The notes under the pieces were generated by a model. That model did not search any database. It saw nothing but the letters and a program-made list of their open reading frames with translations, and was not told the origin of the DNA. A program made the position numbers and the translations under genes. This document shows positions 9,610-20,170 of a stretch of 64,000 nucleotides of DNA, one piece after another. Source of the DNA: Flavobacterium gilvum (GTDB lineage Bacteria > Bacteroidota > Bacteroidia > Flavobacteriales > Flavobacteriaceae); NCBI RefSeq assembly GCF_001761465.1, contig NZ_CP017479.1, forward strand, positions 1,178,001 through 1,242,000, written 5' to 3'. Numbering within the stretch: position 1 is the first letter of the stretch; every line of letters starts with the position of its first letter.

Positions 9610-10230
9610 ATGAAACTATTTATTACAGGAATTTCTACCGATGTGGGCAAGACCATTGCATCATCAATCATTGTTGAAGCGCTGCAGGCAGATTATTGGA
9701 AACCCATTCAGGCGGGCGATTTGAATGATTCCGATAGCCATAAAGTCAAACGTTATGTTTCAAACTCAAAGTCGCATTTTCACCCCAATGCTTATGCGTT
9801 ACATACGCCGGCGAGTCCGCATCTTGCTGCCGCGTTGGACGGAATTACCATCAATTTAAAGCAGATAAAAGAGCCCAAAACCGACAATCATTTGGTTATA
9901 GAAGGAGCTGGAGGTGTTTTTGTTCCGTTGAATGATACTGATTGTGTAATTGACTTAATTCAGCCCGATTATAAAGTGATTGTGGTTTCAAGGCATTATC
10001 TGGGAAGCATCAATCATACTTTATTGACAATAGAATCCTTGCTTAATCGTAAAATAGCGATTGGAGGAATTATCTTTTCCGGTGATGAAAATAAAGCAAC
10101 CGAATCAATAATTTTGAGTAAAACAGGTGTTAAATGTATCGGTAGAATCGAGCAGGAACCATATTTTGACCAAAGTGTAATCAAGGAATACGCCGATAAG
10201 TTTAGAGAGCAACTTTTACAAATGCAATAG
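9610..10230 (+). CDS. bioD: ATP-dependent dethiobiotin synthetase
   Basis: BioD closes the ureido ring of dethiobiotin from 7,8-diaminopelargonic acid, CO2 and ATP in the cytoplasm. The 206-residue protein opens with the P-loop GISTDVGKTIAS, followed by DYWKPIQAGD and the substrate/Mg segment LVIEGAGGVFVPLN, all typical of BioD. It lies between the DUF2007 gene (69 bp upstream) and bioA (96 bp downstream), on the same strand, consistent with one operon. Confidence 0.95.
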   Translation: MKLFITGISTDVGKTIASSIIVEALQADYWKPIQAGDLNDSDSHKVKRYVSNSKSHFHPNAYALHTPASPHLAAALDGITINLKQIKEPKTDNHLVIEGAGGVFVPLNDTDCVIDLIQPDYKVIVVSRHYLGSINHTLLTIESLLNRKIAIGGIIFSGDENKATESIILSKTGVKCIGRIEQEPYFDQSVIKEYADKFREQLLQMQ

Positions 10231-10326
10231 CAAAAATCAATTTCAATTTCAATAGTCAAAACCAATGATTATTTATTGCCAGCCCAATCTAAAATCTAAA
10301 ATCGTTAATCAACAATCTAAAATCAA

Positions 10327-11598
10327 ATGACTTTAATCGAAAGAGATAGCCAACATCTTTGGCACCCTTATACGCAACATAAAACAGCGGCGCTTCCTAT
10401 CGCGATAACCAAAGGCGAAGGCGCTTTGCTTTGGGACGAAAACAACAAACAATACATAGACGCTATCGCTTCGTGGTGGGTCAATCCGTTTGGGCATTCC
10501 AATAAATTTATTGCCGATGCGATTTACAAACAGTTGACTACCCTAGAACACGTTTTGTTTGGCGGATTCACGCATGAACCTGCCATTGTTTTGGCCGAAA
10601 AACTTTTGGCAATTTTACCAGACAATCAAAAGAAAGTATTTTTTTCGGATAACGGATCGACATCCGTTGAAGTGGCAATCAAAGTAGCTTTGCAGTATTT
10701 TTATAATAGAGGTCAAAAGAGAACAACGATTATTGCTTTCGAAAATGCCTTTCATGGCGATACTTTCGCCGCGATGGCTGCGAGCGGAATTTCGTTTTAC
10801 ACCCAGGCTTTCCAGGGAATGTTTATCGATGTGGTTCGGTTTCCAGTTCCTGTAAAAGGGCAGGAACAGGCGAGTTTTGACGCATTACGGGAAACAATTA
10901 AAAATAATGATTGTGCCGGTTTCATATTCGAACCTTTGGTGCAGGGAGCGGCCGGAATGGTGATGTATGAGCCCGAAGCATTAGACAAATTAATTCAGAT
11001 TTGTCAGGAAAATAATGTGCTCACGATTGCCGATGAAGTAATGACAGGTTTTGGAAAAACAGGAAAAACCTTTGCGTGCGATTATTTGACTCAAAAACCA
11101 GATATAATGTGCTTGTCCAAAGCCTTGACGGGCGGAACCATTCCGATGGCGATTACAACTTTTACTCAAGATCTTTTTGATGCTTTTTATGACGAAGATA
11201 TCAACAAAGCATTATTCCACGGACATACTTTTACCGCAAATCCTACGGGTTGTGCAGCGGCTCTTGCCAGTTTGACTTTATTGGAAACCGAAGAAATGCA
11301 GCAAAATTTAGTTCGAATCAACAAATGCCATTTGGAGTTTAAAGAACGGGTAGAAAAACATCCTCTGGTTACAACGACAAGAGTACTAGGAGTTATTTTT
11401 GCATTGGAAATAAAAACAGCGACTTCGGCAAGTTATTACGGAACGCTACGTAACAGGCTTTATGATTTTTTTATAGAAAATGGAATAATTCTGCGTCCTG
11501 TTGGGAATATCGTTTATATTTTGCCTCCTTATGTGATTACTGATGTACAATTGCAAAAAGTGTATGAAGTGGTCGAAAGCGCTTTGGAAATTATTTAA
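10327..11598 (+). CDS. bioA: Adenosylmethionine-8-amino-7-oxononanoate aminotransferase
   Basis: BioA transfers an amino group, normally from S-adenosylmethionine, to the BioF product. The 423 residues show the class III aminotransferase pattern: HLWHPYTQ near the N-terminus (a BioA signature), FFSDNGSTSVEVAIK, FHGDTFAAM, the cofactor-binding IADEVMTGFGKTG and the lysine in CLSKALTGG. HGHTFTANPTGCAAALA follows as in known BioA enzymes. Length and motif order are normal. The gene sits in the middle of the biotin operon. Confidence 0.96.
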   Translation: MTLIERDSQHLWHPYTQHKTAALPIAITKGEGALLWDENNKQYIDAIASWWVNPFGHSNKFIADAIYKQLTTLEHVLFGGFTHEPAIVLAEKLLAILPDNQKKVFFSDNGSTSVEVAIKVALQYFYNRGQKRTTIIAFENAFHGDTFAAMAASGISFYTQAFQGMFIDVVRFPVPVKGQEQASFDALRETIKNNDCAGFIFEPLVQGAAGMVMYEPEALDKLIQICQENNVLTIADEVMTGFGKTGKTFACDYLTQKPDIMCLSKALTGGTIPMAITTFTQDLFDAFYDEDINKALFHGHTFTANPTGCAAALASLTLLETEEMQQNLVRINKCHLEFKERVEKHPLVTTTRVLGVIFALEIKTATSASYYGTLRNRLYDFFIENGIILRPVGNIVYILPPYVITDVQLQKVYEVVESALEII

Positions 11599-11620
11599 GA
11601 ATTTTGGTTTTTGAAAAAAA

Positions 11621-11685
11621 TCTGCAAAAGTCTGCGGAGTCTGCGTGCGATATTTTTCACACAGACTCCGCAGACTTCCGCAGAT
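11621..11685. repeat. Inverted repeat with TCTGCG units between bioA and the ketoacyl synthase gene
   Basis: GTCTGCGGAGTCTG at 11630-11643 is matched by its exact complement at 11662-11675, in a 196-bp spacer. It could act as a weak terminator or processing hairpin. A further short tandem (CTTTGCGAC, CTTTGCGGT) lies just downstream near 11757-11775. Confidence 0.75.
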
Positions 11686-11793
11686 TATAAAATTTAAAAA
11701 GGACTGAAAAAACTCAAACATTATACTATTTTAATAGTTTTCATTTTTACCAAAAACTTTGCGACCTTTGCGGTTAAATCAAAATAGCACATT

Positions 11794-12948
11794 TTGTCAC
11801 AAACCATTTCCATAATAGCCATAGCTTCTATTTCGTCTTTGGGAAATTCTCCTGAAAAGGTCTGGCAAAATTACCTCTCGGAAAATCCTTGTTTCTCGAC
11901 TCAATTTTTGGATCATCAAACTACCAAGGTTGCCGCTCTTGATGGCGATTCCCTATCAGAAGTTGAAGCTTTACGGGAATCGGATGTGAAATACAAATCG
12001 TTAGATATATCGGTGCTTTTTGCAATGGTAGCTTCCCGAAAAGCGATTGAAAAAGCAGGTTGGGGAAAAGGAGCAGAATTTGGAATTAATATTGGTTCTT
12101 CTCGAGGTGCAACGGATTTGTTTGAGAAACATTTTCAGGAATATTTAGAAACTGGTAAAGCGCAGACTTTGGCTTCGCCAACGACAACTTTGGGTAATAT
12201 TTCTTCGTGGATAGCACATGATTTGCAAAGTAACGGCCCTGAAATTTCACATTCCATTACGTGTTCAACAGCTTTGCATGCCGTACTCAATGGCGTAGCT
12301 TGGTTAAGAGCCGGAATGTCCGATAAATTTTTGGTAGGCGGAAGCGAGGCTCCTTTGACCGATTTTACAATTGGCCAAATGCGAGCATTGAAAATCTACT
12401 CCAAAAGTGAAGAACAGTATCCTAATCGCGCTTTGGATTTGGATAAAAAACAAAACACCATGATTCTGGGAGAAGGAGCCGGTGTGTGTTGTCTCGAGAT
12501 TGGAAAAAAAGAAAATGCTTTGGCTTTTATCGAAGGCATTGGGTATGCGACAGAGATTTTGGAACATAATATTTCAATTTCTGCCGAAGCGGTTTGTTTT
12601 CAGAAATCTATGAAAATGGCCCTTGAAAATACACCAATCAGTGAAGTCGATGCTATCGTTATGCACGCGCCTGGAACGATAAAAGGCGATTTGACAGAAT
12701 ACAAAGCTATCGAGAAAGTCTTTGGCGAAAATGTCCCTTTGTTAACTACCAATAAATGGAAAATAGGCCATACTTTCGGAGCTTCGGGGATTTTGAGTAT
12801 GGAAATGGCTATTTTGATGATGCAGCACAATCAGTTCATCGGAGTTCCTTTTGCGAAAGCGCAAAAACAAATGAAACCGATAAAGAAAGTTTTGGTCAAT
12901 GCAGTTGGTTTTGGCGGAAATGCGGTGAGTGTTTTGTTGAGTTTGTAA
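11794..12948 (+). CDS. Beta-ketoacyl synthase-like protein in biotin operon, TTG start
   Basis: The 384-residue thiolase-fold protein keeps a complete condensing-enzyme triad: Cys in ITCSTALHAVL, His in VMHAPGTIKGD (replacing the usual NAHGT form) and His in KWKIGHTFGASG. A TAG stop lies in frame 7 bp upstream and no ATG occurs near the N-terminus, so translation must begin at TTG (11794) or an even rarer codon. Its place after bioA suggests a role in making or extending the pimeloyl chain for BioF, which is inference; it could equally be a fatty-acid or secondary-metabolite synthase. It is shorter than FabF (~410 residues). Confidence 0.85.
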   Translation: MSQTISIIAIASISSLGNSPEKVWQNYLSENPCFSTQFLDHQTTKVAALDGDSLSEVEALRESDVKYKSLDISVLFAMVASRKAIEKAGWGKGAEFGINIGSSRGATDLFEKHFQEYLETGKAQTLASPTTTLGNISSWIAHDLQSNGPEISHSITCSTALHAVLNGVAWLRAGMSDKFLVGGSEAPLTDFTIGQMRALKIYSKSEEQYPNRALDLDKKQNTMILGEGAGVCCLEIGKKENALAFIEGIGYATEILEHNISISAEAVCFQKSMKMALENTPISEVDAIVMHAPGTIKGDLTEYKAIEKVFGENVPLLTTNKWKIGHTFGASGILSMEMAILMMQHNQFIGVPFAKAQKQMKPIKKVLVNAVGFGGNAVSVLLSL

Positions 12949-13003
12949 TGGCGTTATTGGCCTCGGATTAAACTGATAAAAAGGATTTGGCACGGATTTT
13001 TAG

Positions 13004-13480
13004 TTACTGACCACTGTTTTCTAATTCCTTCACTTTGTCATAAATTAAATTACTTTCAAAGCCACGGCGAAGCATATAATCGCAGAATTTCTTTCTTTTT
13101 TTGAGGGTGTTGGTCTCCGTTATGGAATTCCAATTTCTTTCAGCCAAATCTTCAAAAGTGGCAATATATTCCTCGGGTTCAATTTCTTTTAAGGCAAGAT
13201 TAATCTGGGTTTGATTAATGTTGCGCATTTTTAGCTCATTAACAATTCGGATTTTCCCCCAATGTTTCATGCGGTGTTTTCCTCGGGCAAAACTACAGGC
13301 AAATCGAGATTCGTTTAAGAAATTTTGTTCGATAAGATGGACGATGATTTCGTCTATTTCGTTTTGGTTTAATTTCATGCTCCACAGTTTAGAAACCACT
13401 TCTTCGTGGCAGCGTTCTTGATAGGCACAAAAATGTTCAATTTTTAATTTGGCTTCTTTGAGAGAATAGACTTCTTTCAT
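13004..13480 (-). CDS. recX: Regulatory protein RecX
   Basis: The 158-residue basic protein has the three-helix tandem repeats of RecX: AKLKIEHFCAYQERCHEEV, IDEIIVHLIEQNFLNESRFACSFARGKHRMKHWGKIRI in parts, and LLMRRGFE-like C-terminal helix (DYMLRRGFESNLIYDKV). RecX binds and inhibits RecA filaments. It is convergent with the ketoacyl synthase gene (55 bp apart), and no recA is present nearby. Confidence 0.9.
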   Translation of the reverse strand: MKEVYSLKEAKLKIEHFCAYQERCHEEVVSKLWSMKLNQNEIDEIIVHLIEQNFLNESRFACSFARGKHRMKHWGKIRIVNELKMRNINQTQINLALKEIEPEEYIATFEDLAERNWNSITETNTLKKRKKFCDYMLRRGFESNLIYDKVKELENSGQ

Positions 13481-13981
13481 CTTTTTCTTCCTGCTTTTAT
13501 TTGATTCAAAAATAGTATTTTTTGGCGGTATTCAATCGATTTTATCCAAAAGGCGATGAAGTTGAGTATTTATTAAGAACGTTAATCATTGAATAATGAG
13601 CTTTAACCATTTTTATGACTGTAAATAGGTGGTATTGAGGTGGTTTAATGTTTGTTAAAAGTAGTAAAAATTGTATGTGTTAGTGTTGTTTATAGTTTTT
13701 AAGCGATAAAAAAGTATGGATTATCGAAAAGGGAAATGTTTACAAATCAATGCAACTTATGTTTCATAATTTTACAGATTAATTGCTTGTTATACAAAAT
13801 ATTGGTTTTGATTAAGAATGAGATCTTGTGACGACTTGCTGAATGTTAAAAATGATTAATCATGAAAATAAAAATACTTTTTTGGGAGACTTTTTTCAAT
13901 GATTGTATAAAATATTAATATTCGGTTTTGTCATAAGGGACTTACATTTTGGGTTATTTTTTCAGAATAAAAAATAAAAAC
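13481..13981. other. AT-rich intergenic region upstream of large secreted protein
   Basis: About 500 bp with no convincing gene or RNA. It must hold the divergent promoters for recX and the gene at 13982. TACATTTTG near 13943 resembles a -7 motif with one extra T, but no -33 element fits. Confidence 0.5.
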
Positions 13982-16900
13982 ATGACAAAATTTTTACGCC
14001 CCTTTAAATTTTTTTCCATTGTTTTACTGTTGTTGTTTTCAACAAGTATGGTTTTTGGACAGACTCCTGCGATAGGTGATTATCAATCTGCACCGTCTAC
14101 AGCAACAACTCCCGGTGCTTGGACTTCACTTTCAAGTTGGCTATATTATAATGGCCCAGCAACGGGATGGTTAACTCCAACAGCTGCTCAAGGGTATCCA
14201 GGGGAGAAAGACAATGGGATTGATGAGGCTGTTACAATTTTAGCTGGGCATACAATTCGAATTGGTGATGGTTCGGGCGCAAATTTTAGCAGTCAACCTA
14301 TGGGTAAAATTACTATTATAGGAAAATTATATTTGGCTGGTAATATAAATAATCCTATTCCAAGATTTGAACTTGACGCACAATGGGTTTATGTGGAACC
14401 TAATGTTGGACTTATTGAATTTAATAATAAAGTAAATTTGTGGTTAATATCTTCACTATATCCTGGAACGGGTGTTTTTACCGTTAATAAAGATGAGAGT
14501 ATAGGTTATAAATCTATCATAGGGGATTGTAGTAACAACCAGGATATTAATTTTGGACCCGACGCCACTTCTTATTGTGCGGGTAAAAAATTTACTTTTG
14601 ATGATTTAATGACAAGTGGGGGGTCTTTAAACGCTGCTATTGGATCTATAGCTGCTGTTTGTCAAGGTAGTAGTGTTAGTTTATCGGGGAGTTACACAGG
14701 CTTGGTTGGAACACCTGCAGTCTATGGTTGGCATATAGTTGATTCATTCGGAAATACTCAGGATTTTATAGGGAAAAACGTTTCTTTTCCTAATGCCATA
14801 GGAACATCCTATACCATCAAATTAACGGTTTCTACTGTATATAACGTCACTCCTTTTACAAATTCGGAAACCGTTACTGTTGCAGTTAATGCCCCTCCAA
14901 CGGCACCGGTAGCAACTGCTGGTACTGCTTTGAGTTGTACATCAGTAAGGGCCAATTGGCAGGCAGTTTCGGGAGCCACTTCTTATGTGTTAGATGTAGC
15001 CACCAACAGTGGTTTTACTAGTATGGTTAGCACTGTCAATGTGGGTAATGTTTTATCCAAAGATATTACAGGTTTAACATCGGGGACAACTTATTATTAT
15101 AGGGTAAGAGCTTTTAATGGAACCTGTAATAGTCCCAATTCAAATGTAATAACTGTTGTGGCTCCATCTGTTCCAGCCGCACCTGCCAATTTTAATTATG
15201 GAGCTATTAGATGTACCCAAGTCGATTTAAGTTGGAATGCTGTAACAGGAGCTAACACATATACTGTTGAAAGTTCTACAGACTCAGGGTTTTCTCTCGG
15301 GAATACAGTTGCTGTTACAGGTCTGACAAGTACGTCTTATACCGTTAAGAATTTAACCAAAGGAACTAATTATTATTTTAAGGTAACAGCAGTGAATAGT
15401 TGCTCGAGTACCAATTCTGCAACCATTGGGGCGGTGCTCACTTTGAATACTCCGGTACAACCAACGAATGTTGAATCTAACACTGTTTTGTGTGCTCAGT
15501 TCAATGTAACTTGGACAGAGGCTTCCGGAGCTGTAGATTATACAGTTGAGGTATCGACTGATCCAGCTTTTCCATCAGCGGGATTAAAATCATTTGAACA
15601 TGTTCTAGCATCTCCTTATACGGTTACAGGTTTATCACCTAGCAAAGTATATTATTATAGGGTTATAGCTGTAAATGGTTGTGGAAGTGGAGATCCAGTG
15701 AATGGGCCAGATTATATAACAACAATAGCTTCTGAACCCAGTGTCCCTAACTTAGAGGCTCCAATAGTAGGTTGTAATCAGTTAACTGTAAATTGGACGG
15801 CATCTCCTCTTGCTGTTGATTATACTGTAGAATTAGCCACGAACCCTGGTTTTCCATCTGGTTTGATTAGTACAGTTCCAAATATAACCGGTACCTCACA
15901 TACTTTTACGAACCTTTCCCCTGGTGCAACTTATTATTATAGGGTTTCTGCTCGAAATGGTTGTGGATCTAGTGCTTATGGTACTCCGAATCCGGCTTCT
16001 TTAACTACGGGAACTGTGGCTACAACCCCAACCATTAGCTGGAAAAGTTCGACAATTAGTGGTTCCACAACTAATATTTGCCAAACAGATATGATTACCT
16101 CTAGTGCTTCATCTGGTATTTTATGGTCTACAGGAGAAACCACACAGAGTATTACTCCTCCTGTATCAGGAAATTATACTGTTCAAGTTGTAAATCCTGG
16201 AGGTTGTAGTAGTGCTGTTTCTCAGCCAGCTACAGTTGTTGTTCAGGGATTACCTACTGCAGTTGCCGGTGGCAGTGAAACTATTTGTTCCAATACCAGT
16301 GCTACCATAAGTAGTGCTTCGGCTAGTAATGGTACCATTCAATGGACGGCAAGCGGTGGGGCGGGGACCTTGATTAATAGAACTACTATTACCCCTATTT
16401 ATAGACCACTATTAGGAGGCCCTGCAGAAACTGTTTTATTAACAATGACTGTTACTGGTATCAATGGTTGTTCGTCTGTGGTCGCAACTGCTAGTCATAC
16501 AGTAAATGTCCTAGGAGACGCTCCAACCGCAACGGCTGGTGGTAGCCAAAACATTTGTGTTGGTGGAAGTGCTACTGTGAGTGGCGCTTCAGCAACTAAT
16601 GATAGTGCTATTTCGTGGACGCATAATGGCGCTGGAACGCTGACAAATGAAACAACTCTTGCACCAACATATACTTCTGCAGTCGCTGATGCGGGATTAC
16701 CGATAACCTTAACGATGACTGTTACTGGCTCACCAAGTTGTAATCCGCCATACGAGGTGACAGCTATTTACACAGTTTTTGTTAATCCCTTGACGACATT
16801 GATTAGTGCTTTACAGTCTGCACCTGTCTGTGATAGCTCGGCAGCCACCATAAATCTGACTGGGTTATTAGCCAATAGTACCTCTACGATAAATTATGCT

Positions 16901-19792
16901 ATAAACAGTGTTGCCCAAACTGCAGTTGCTGGAGTAGTTGCTGATGGTTTTGGAAATGCGAGTTTTAATACCGGAGCACTGTCTTTTGCTAATAATGGTC
17001 AAACATTAACAATTACAGGAATTACAAATACAAGTGTTACTCCAAATTGTTCAGCAAGTTCTCCACAAAGTGTTACCTTAAGTGTTTTGCCTAGTTTGCC
17101 TGCAAGTGTAAGTATTGCAGCTTCTCCATCGGCTGTGATTTGTGCGGGAACATCGGTGACTTTTACGGCAACACCAACCAATGAGGGAACAACACCGGTG
17201 TATCAATGGCAACTAAATGGGGCAAATGTCGGAACTAACTCGGTTACTTATACCAATTCTACATTAGTGGATGGAGGTATAGTGACCTGTGTGATGACTT
17301 CGAATGCGACTCCCTGTCTGACAGGAAGTCCAGCTACTTCAAATATCATAACGATGACGGTCAATCCGAATTTGCCTGCGAGTGTGACTATTACAGCTTC
17401 TCCTTCGGGTGCGATTTGTGCGGGTACACCAGTTACTTTTACAGCCATGCCAACCAATGGAGGAATAACACCTGTGTATCAGTGGAGATTGAATGGAACA
17501 GATGTAGGAACCAATTCGGCAACTTATAATAATTCTGGTTTAGTCAATGGAGATGTGGTGACTTGCGTGATGACTTCGAATGCTGTTTGTACGACAGGCA
17601 CACCTGCTACTTCAAACAGTCTAACAATCATAGTAAATGATAAACCAACCATTGCTTCTATTAGTACTCCGGCTGCATTGTGTGAGGGAACTTCTTTGAA
17701 CGCACCGACACCAACAGTTAATAATAATGGCACAATACTTACGGTATTTGGTTGGGAATTGGAAACAAATGCTAGTGGAATATTTGCGAGTTTAAGTTTA
17801 CCATATACTGTTGCATTAGCTGATAATGGCAAGAATCTTAGATATACTGCGAGAAATAGTTGTGGTATGACAAGCAGTAATCCTGTTGTGGTAACAGTTA
17901 ATGCTAAGCCAGAAGAACCAATAGCGACACCTACGCAGCCTACTTGTCTTGTTTCGACGGGGACTATTACAGTAACATCGCCATTAGGATCAGGTCTTAG
18001 TTACAGTATAAATGGTATTGATTATAGTAATACTTCTGGGATTTTTAATAATGTGGCTGCTGGATCTTATTATGTAAAAGCCCAAAATAGTTCCGGTTGC
18101 ATTTCATTGGATTCAAATCAAGTTCTGTTGAATGCGATAAAGACAACTACTTGGAACGGCTCTGGTTGGGATAATGGCGTTCCGAATGATGGTATAAAAA
18201 GAGTTATTTTTTCTGGAAATGCAATAATAACCGCCCAAATAAGCGCTTGCTCATGCGTAATAAGCCCTAACGTAAATGTTGTTGTGGGAGTTCCTGGTGG
18301 AGTAAATGCAGATGCCATTGTTAAATTAGAGAATGGTTTGGATGTTCAAGGTAATGGTACATTAACTTTTGAAAATAATGCGAGTTTGATTCAGGTGAAT
18401 GAGGCTGTAAATACAGGAAAAATTATTTACAAGCGTATTTCGACTCCAATGAAGAATTTTGATTTTACCTATTGGTGCTCTCCTGTGGAGGATCAGGTTT
18501 TGTATGATTTGTCCCCAAATACGTTATGGGATAAGTATTATAGTTTTAACGCTGGTAATTGGGTAATTGAACCAGTATCTAATACAATGAATCCGGCAGG
18601 AAAAGGGTTTGCAATTCGTGTTCCAAAACCCCCATTTTGGGATGATCCTAATGCTCCTACGTATGCACAGCCAGTTCAGTTTGTTGGTGTTCCATACAAT
18701 GGCAATAAAACAATTAAAGCTCAAGGACTTAATATGGATAATTTAATAGGTAATCCGTACCCTTCAGCAATAGATGCAAAAAAGTTTATGGAGGACAATT
18801 CGACGCTGATAAGCGGTGCTTTGCAGTTTTGGACTCACAACACGGCCGTCACACCAAGTGGTGCTTTTTTTGTTTATGATGACGGAGATTATGCACTCTT
18901 TAACTTAACCGGAGGGGCAAAGGCTACAACAGGAGGAAAAATTCCAGATGGAAAAATAGCAGCCGGGCAAGCCTTTTTTGTGACCAGCAATAGTGGTAGT
19001 GATTTTGTTTTTACTAATGCTATGCGTAACACCCCAATTGTTTTGCCTTCTGGATCTAACAGTACATTTTTCAGAATGTCCCAAACCAAGAAAATGACAA
19101 CTATTGAGGAAAATAGGGTTTGGCTGGATTTAACCAATTCCGGAGGGGCATTTAAGCAATTGTTAGTGGGATACATTGCCGGAGCCACCAACGAATTTGA
19201 TAATTTATACGATGCCCTTAGTATGGATTCAAATACGTATGTTGACTTTTATAGTATAAATAACGGTAATAATCTATCAATCCAAGGACGTGCTTTGCCT
19301 TTTGAAAATACAGATGAGATACCTCTTGGCTACAGAAGCACAATTCAGGGAAATTTTACTATTGGTATTGAAAAAACAGATGGAGTCTTAGTTAATCAGG
19401 ATATCTTTATTGAAGACAAAGTGACAGCAACGATTACAAATCTTAAAAACGGGCCTTATACTTTTTCTACTACCAGTGGAGTTTTTAATAATCGTTTTGT
19501 GTTGAAATTTACAGCTGGCAGTATTTCAAAAATGAGTACCAAAGTCACTGCTGATACAGTAGATAAGACAGTCCTTGTATCGGTTAAAGATAAACAGATC
19601 AATATCAATTCGCTTGAAGATGTAATAGATAAAGTGATGATTTATGATTTAAAAGCAAGTTTGCTTTATGAAAAAGAAAATGTGAACAGTAATGTGTTTA
19701 GCGTTTCTAATTTTAATTCTGCTGAGCAATTTTTAATTGTGCAAGTCTTGCTTAAAAACGGTCAGTGGGTTACTAAGGAAATTATTTTTTAG
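13982..19792 (+). CDS. Large secreted multidomain protein with FN3/Ig-like repeats and T9SS C-terminal domain
   Basis: The 1,936-residue protein starts at ATG 13982 (MTKFLRPFKFFSI) with a signal peptide ending VFGQ. About four fibronectin type III-like units occupy residues ~300-675 (each ends in a pattern such as TTYYYRVRAFNG), followed by Ig/PKD-like units, including two near-identical 92-residue ones (spaced 276 bp near 17.1-17.6 kb). From ~1388 it shares a ~550-residue C-terminal module with the next two large genes. The end (VMIYDLKASLLYEKEN ... VTKEIIF) looks like a T9SS sorting domain, probably the ChiA-like type C. It is likely a surface or secreted adhesin-like protein; no catalytic domain is evident. 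Confidence 0.85.
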   Translation: MTKFLRPFKFFSIVLLLLFSTSMVFGQTPAIGDYQSAPSTATTPGAWTSLSSWLYYNGPATGWLTPTAAQGYPGEKDNGIDEAVTILAGHTIRIGDGSGANFSSQPMGKITIIGKLYLAGNINNPIPRFELDAQWVYVEPNVGLIEFNNKVNLWLISSLYPGTGVFTVNKDESIGYKSIIGDCSNNQDINFGPDATSYCAGKKFTFDDLMTSGGSLNAAIGSIAAVCQGSSVSLSGSYTGLVGTPAVYGWHIVDSFGNTQDFIGKNVSFPNAIGTSYTIKLTVSTVYNVTPFTNSETVTVAVNAPPTAPVATAGTALSCTSVRANWQAVSGATSYVLDVATNSGFTSMVSTVNVGNVLSKDITGLTSGTTYYYRVRAFNGTCNSPNSNVITVVAPSVPAAPANFNYGAIRCTQVDLSWNAVTGANTYTVESSTDSGFSLGNTVAVTGLTSTSYTVKNLTKGTNYYFKVTAVNSCSSTNSATIGAVLTLNTPVQPTNVESNTVLCAQFNVTWTEASGAVDYTVEVSTDPAFPSAGLKSFEHVLASPYTVTGLSPSKVYYYRVIAVNGCGSGDPVNGPDYITTIASEPSVPNLEAPIVGCNQLTVNWTASPLAVDYTVELATNPGFPSGLISTVPNITGTSHTFTNLSPGATYYYRVSARNGCGSSAYGTPNPASLTTGTVATTPTISWKSSTISGSTTNICQTDMITSSASSGILWSTGETTQSITPPVSGNYTVQVVNPGGCSSAVSQPATVVVQGLPTAVAGGSETICSNTSATISSASASNGTIQWTASGGAGTLINRTTITPIYRPLLGGPAETVLLTMTVTGINGCSSVVATASHTVNVLGDAPTATAGGSQNICVGGSATVSGASATNDSAISWTHNGAGTLTNETTLAPTYTSAVADAGLPITLTMTVTGSPSCNPPYEVTAIYTVFVNPLTTLISALQSAPVCDSSAATINLTGLLANSTSTINYAINSVAQTAVAGVVADGFGNASFNTGALSFANNGQTLTITGITNTSVTPNCSASSPQSVTLSVLPSLPASVSIAASPSAVICAGTSVTFTATPTNEGTTPVYQWQLNGANVGTNSVTYTNSTLVDGGIVTCVMTSNATPCLTGSPATSNIITMTVNPNLPASVTITASPSGAICAGTPVTFTAMPTNGGITPVYQWRLNGTDVGTNSATYNNSGLVNGDVVTCVMTSNAVCTTGTPATSNSLTIIVNDKPTIASISTPAALCEGTSLNAPTPTVNNNGTILTVFGWELETNASGIFASLSLPYTVALADNGKNLRYTARNSCGMTSSNPVVVTVNAKPEEPIATPTQPTCLVSTGTITVTSPLGSGLSYSINGIDYSNTSGIFNNVAAGSYYVKAQNSSGCISLDSNQVLLNAIKTTTWNGSGWDNGVPNDGIKRVIFSGNAIITAQISACSCVISPNVNVVVGVPGGVNADAIVKLENGLDVQGNGTLTFENNASLIQVNEAVNTGKIIYKRISTPMKNFDFTYWCSPVEDQVLYDLSPNTLWDKYYSFNAGNWVIEPVSNTMNPAGKGFAIRVPKPPFWDDPNAPTYAQPVQFVGVPYNGNKTIKAQGLNMDNLIGNPYPSAIDAKKFMEDNSTLISGALQFWTHNTAVTPSGAFFVYDDGDYALFNLTGGAKATTGGKIPDGKIAAGQAFFVTSNSGSDFVFTNAMRNTPIVLPSGSNSTFFRMSQTKKMTTIEENRVWLDLTNSGGAFKQLLVGYIAGATNEFDNLYDALSMDSNTYVDFYSINNGNNLSIQGRALPFENTDEIPLGYRSTIQGNFTIGIEKTDGVLVNQDIFIEDKVTATITNLKNGPYTFSTTSGVFNNRFVLKFTAGSISKMSTKVTADTVDKTVLVSVKDKQININSLEDVIDKVMIYDLKASLLYEKENVNSNVFSVSNFNSAEQFLIVQVLLKNGQWVTKEIIF

Positions 19793-19817
19793 GACATCTA
19801 AAATTTTTTATTAATAA

Positions 19818-19857
19818 AAATCCTTTCTGGGTAACCGGAAGGGATTTCTGTGTTTTA
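19818..19857 (+). terminator. Terminator after first large secreted protein gene
   Basis: A 13-bp stem (with two G-T pairs) around a GTAA loop, AAATCCTTTCTGG with CCGGAAGGGATTT, lies 26 bp after the stop. The T tail is imperfect. Confidence 0.65.
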
Positions 19858-20170
19858 ATACTTGTTAAATTATTAAAATAAGGTTGTTTAACTGATATTT
19901 AGATTGTTTGTCAAGCTTAACGAAAGAAATAATTTTTAATTTTTAATTTTGATCATTATATATCTGTTTTGCTTTAGCATTTACCCTTTTTTTAGAATGC
20001 AGCAATTGTAGATTTTTTTTTAATAATAAAATAGCCCCAAGCGACATGAATCAACTTTTCCTCTTTTAATCCCACAAGTATAAGCTTAAGTACCTAGCAA
20101 CTACCTTTTTCCGGAAAGAGTAGTCAGGCTGATGTTTGTCTTAAATTAAATTCTTAAAACCGCCCCACTT

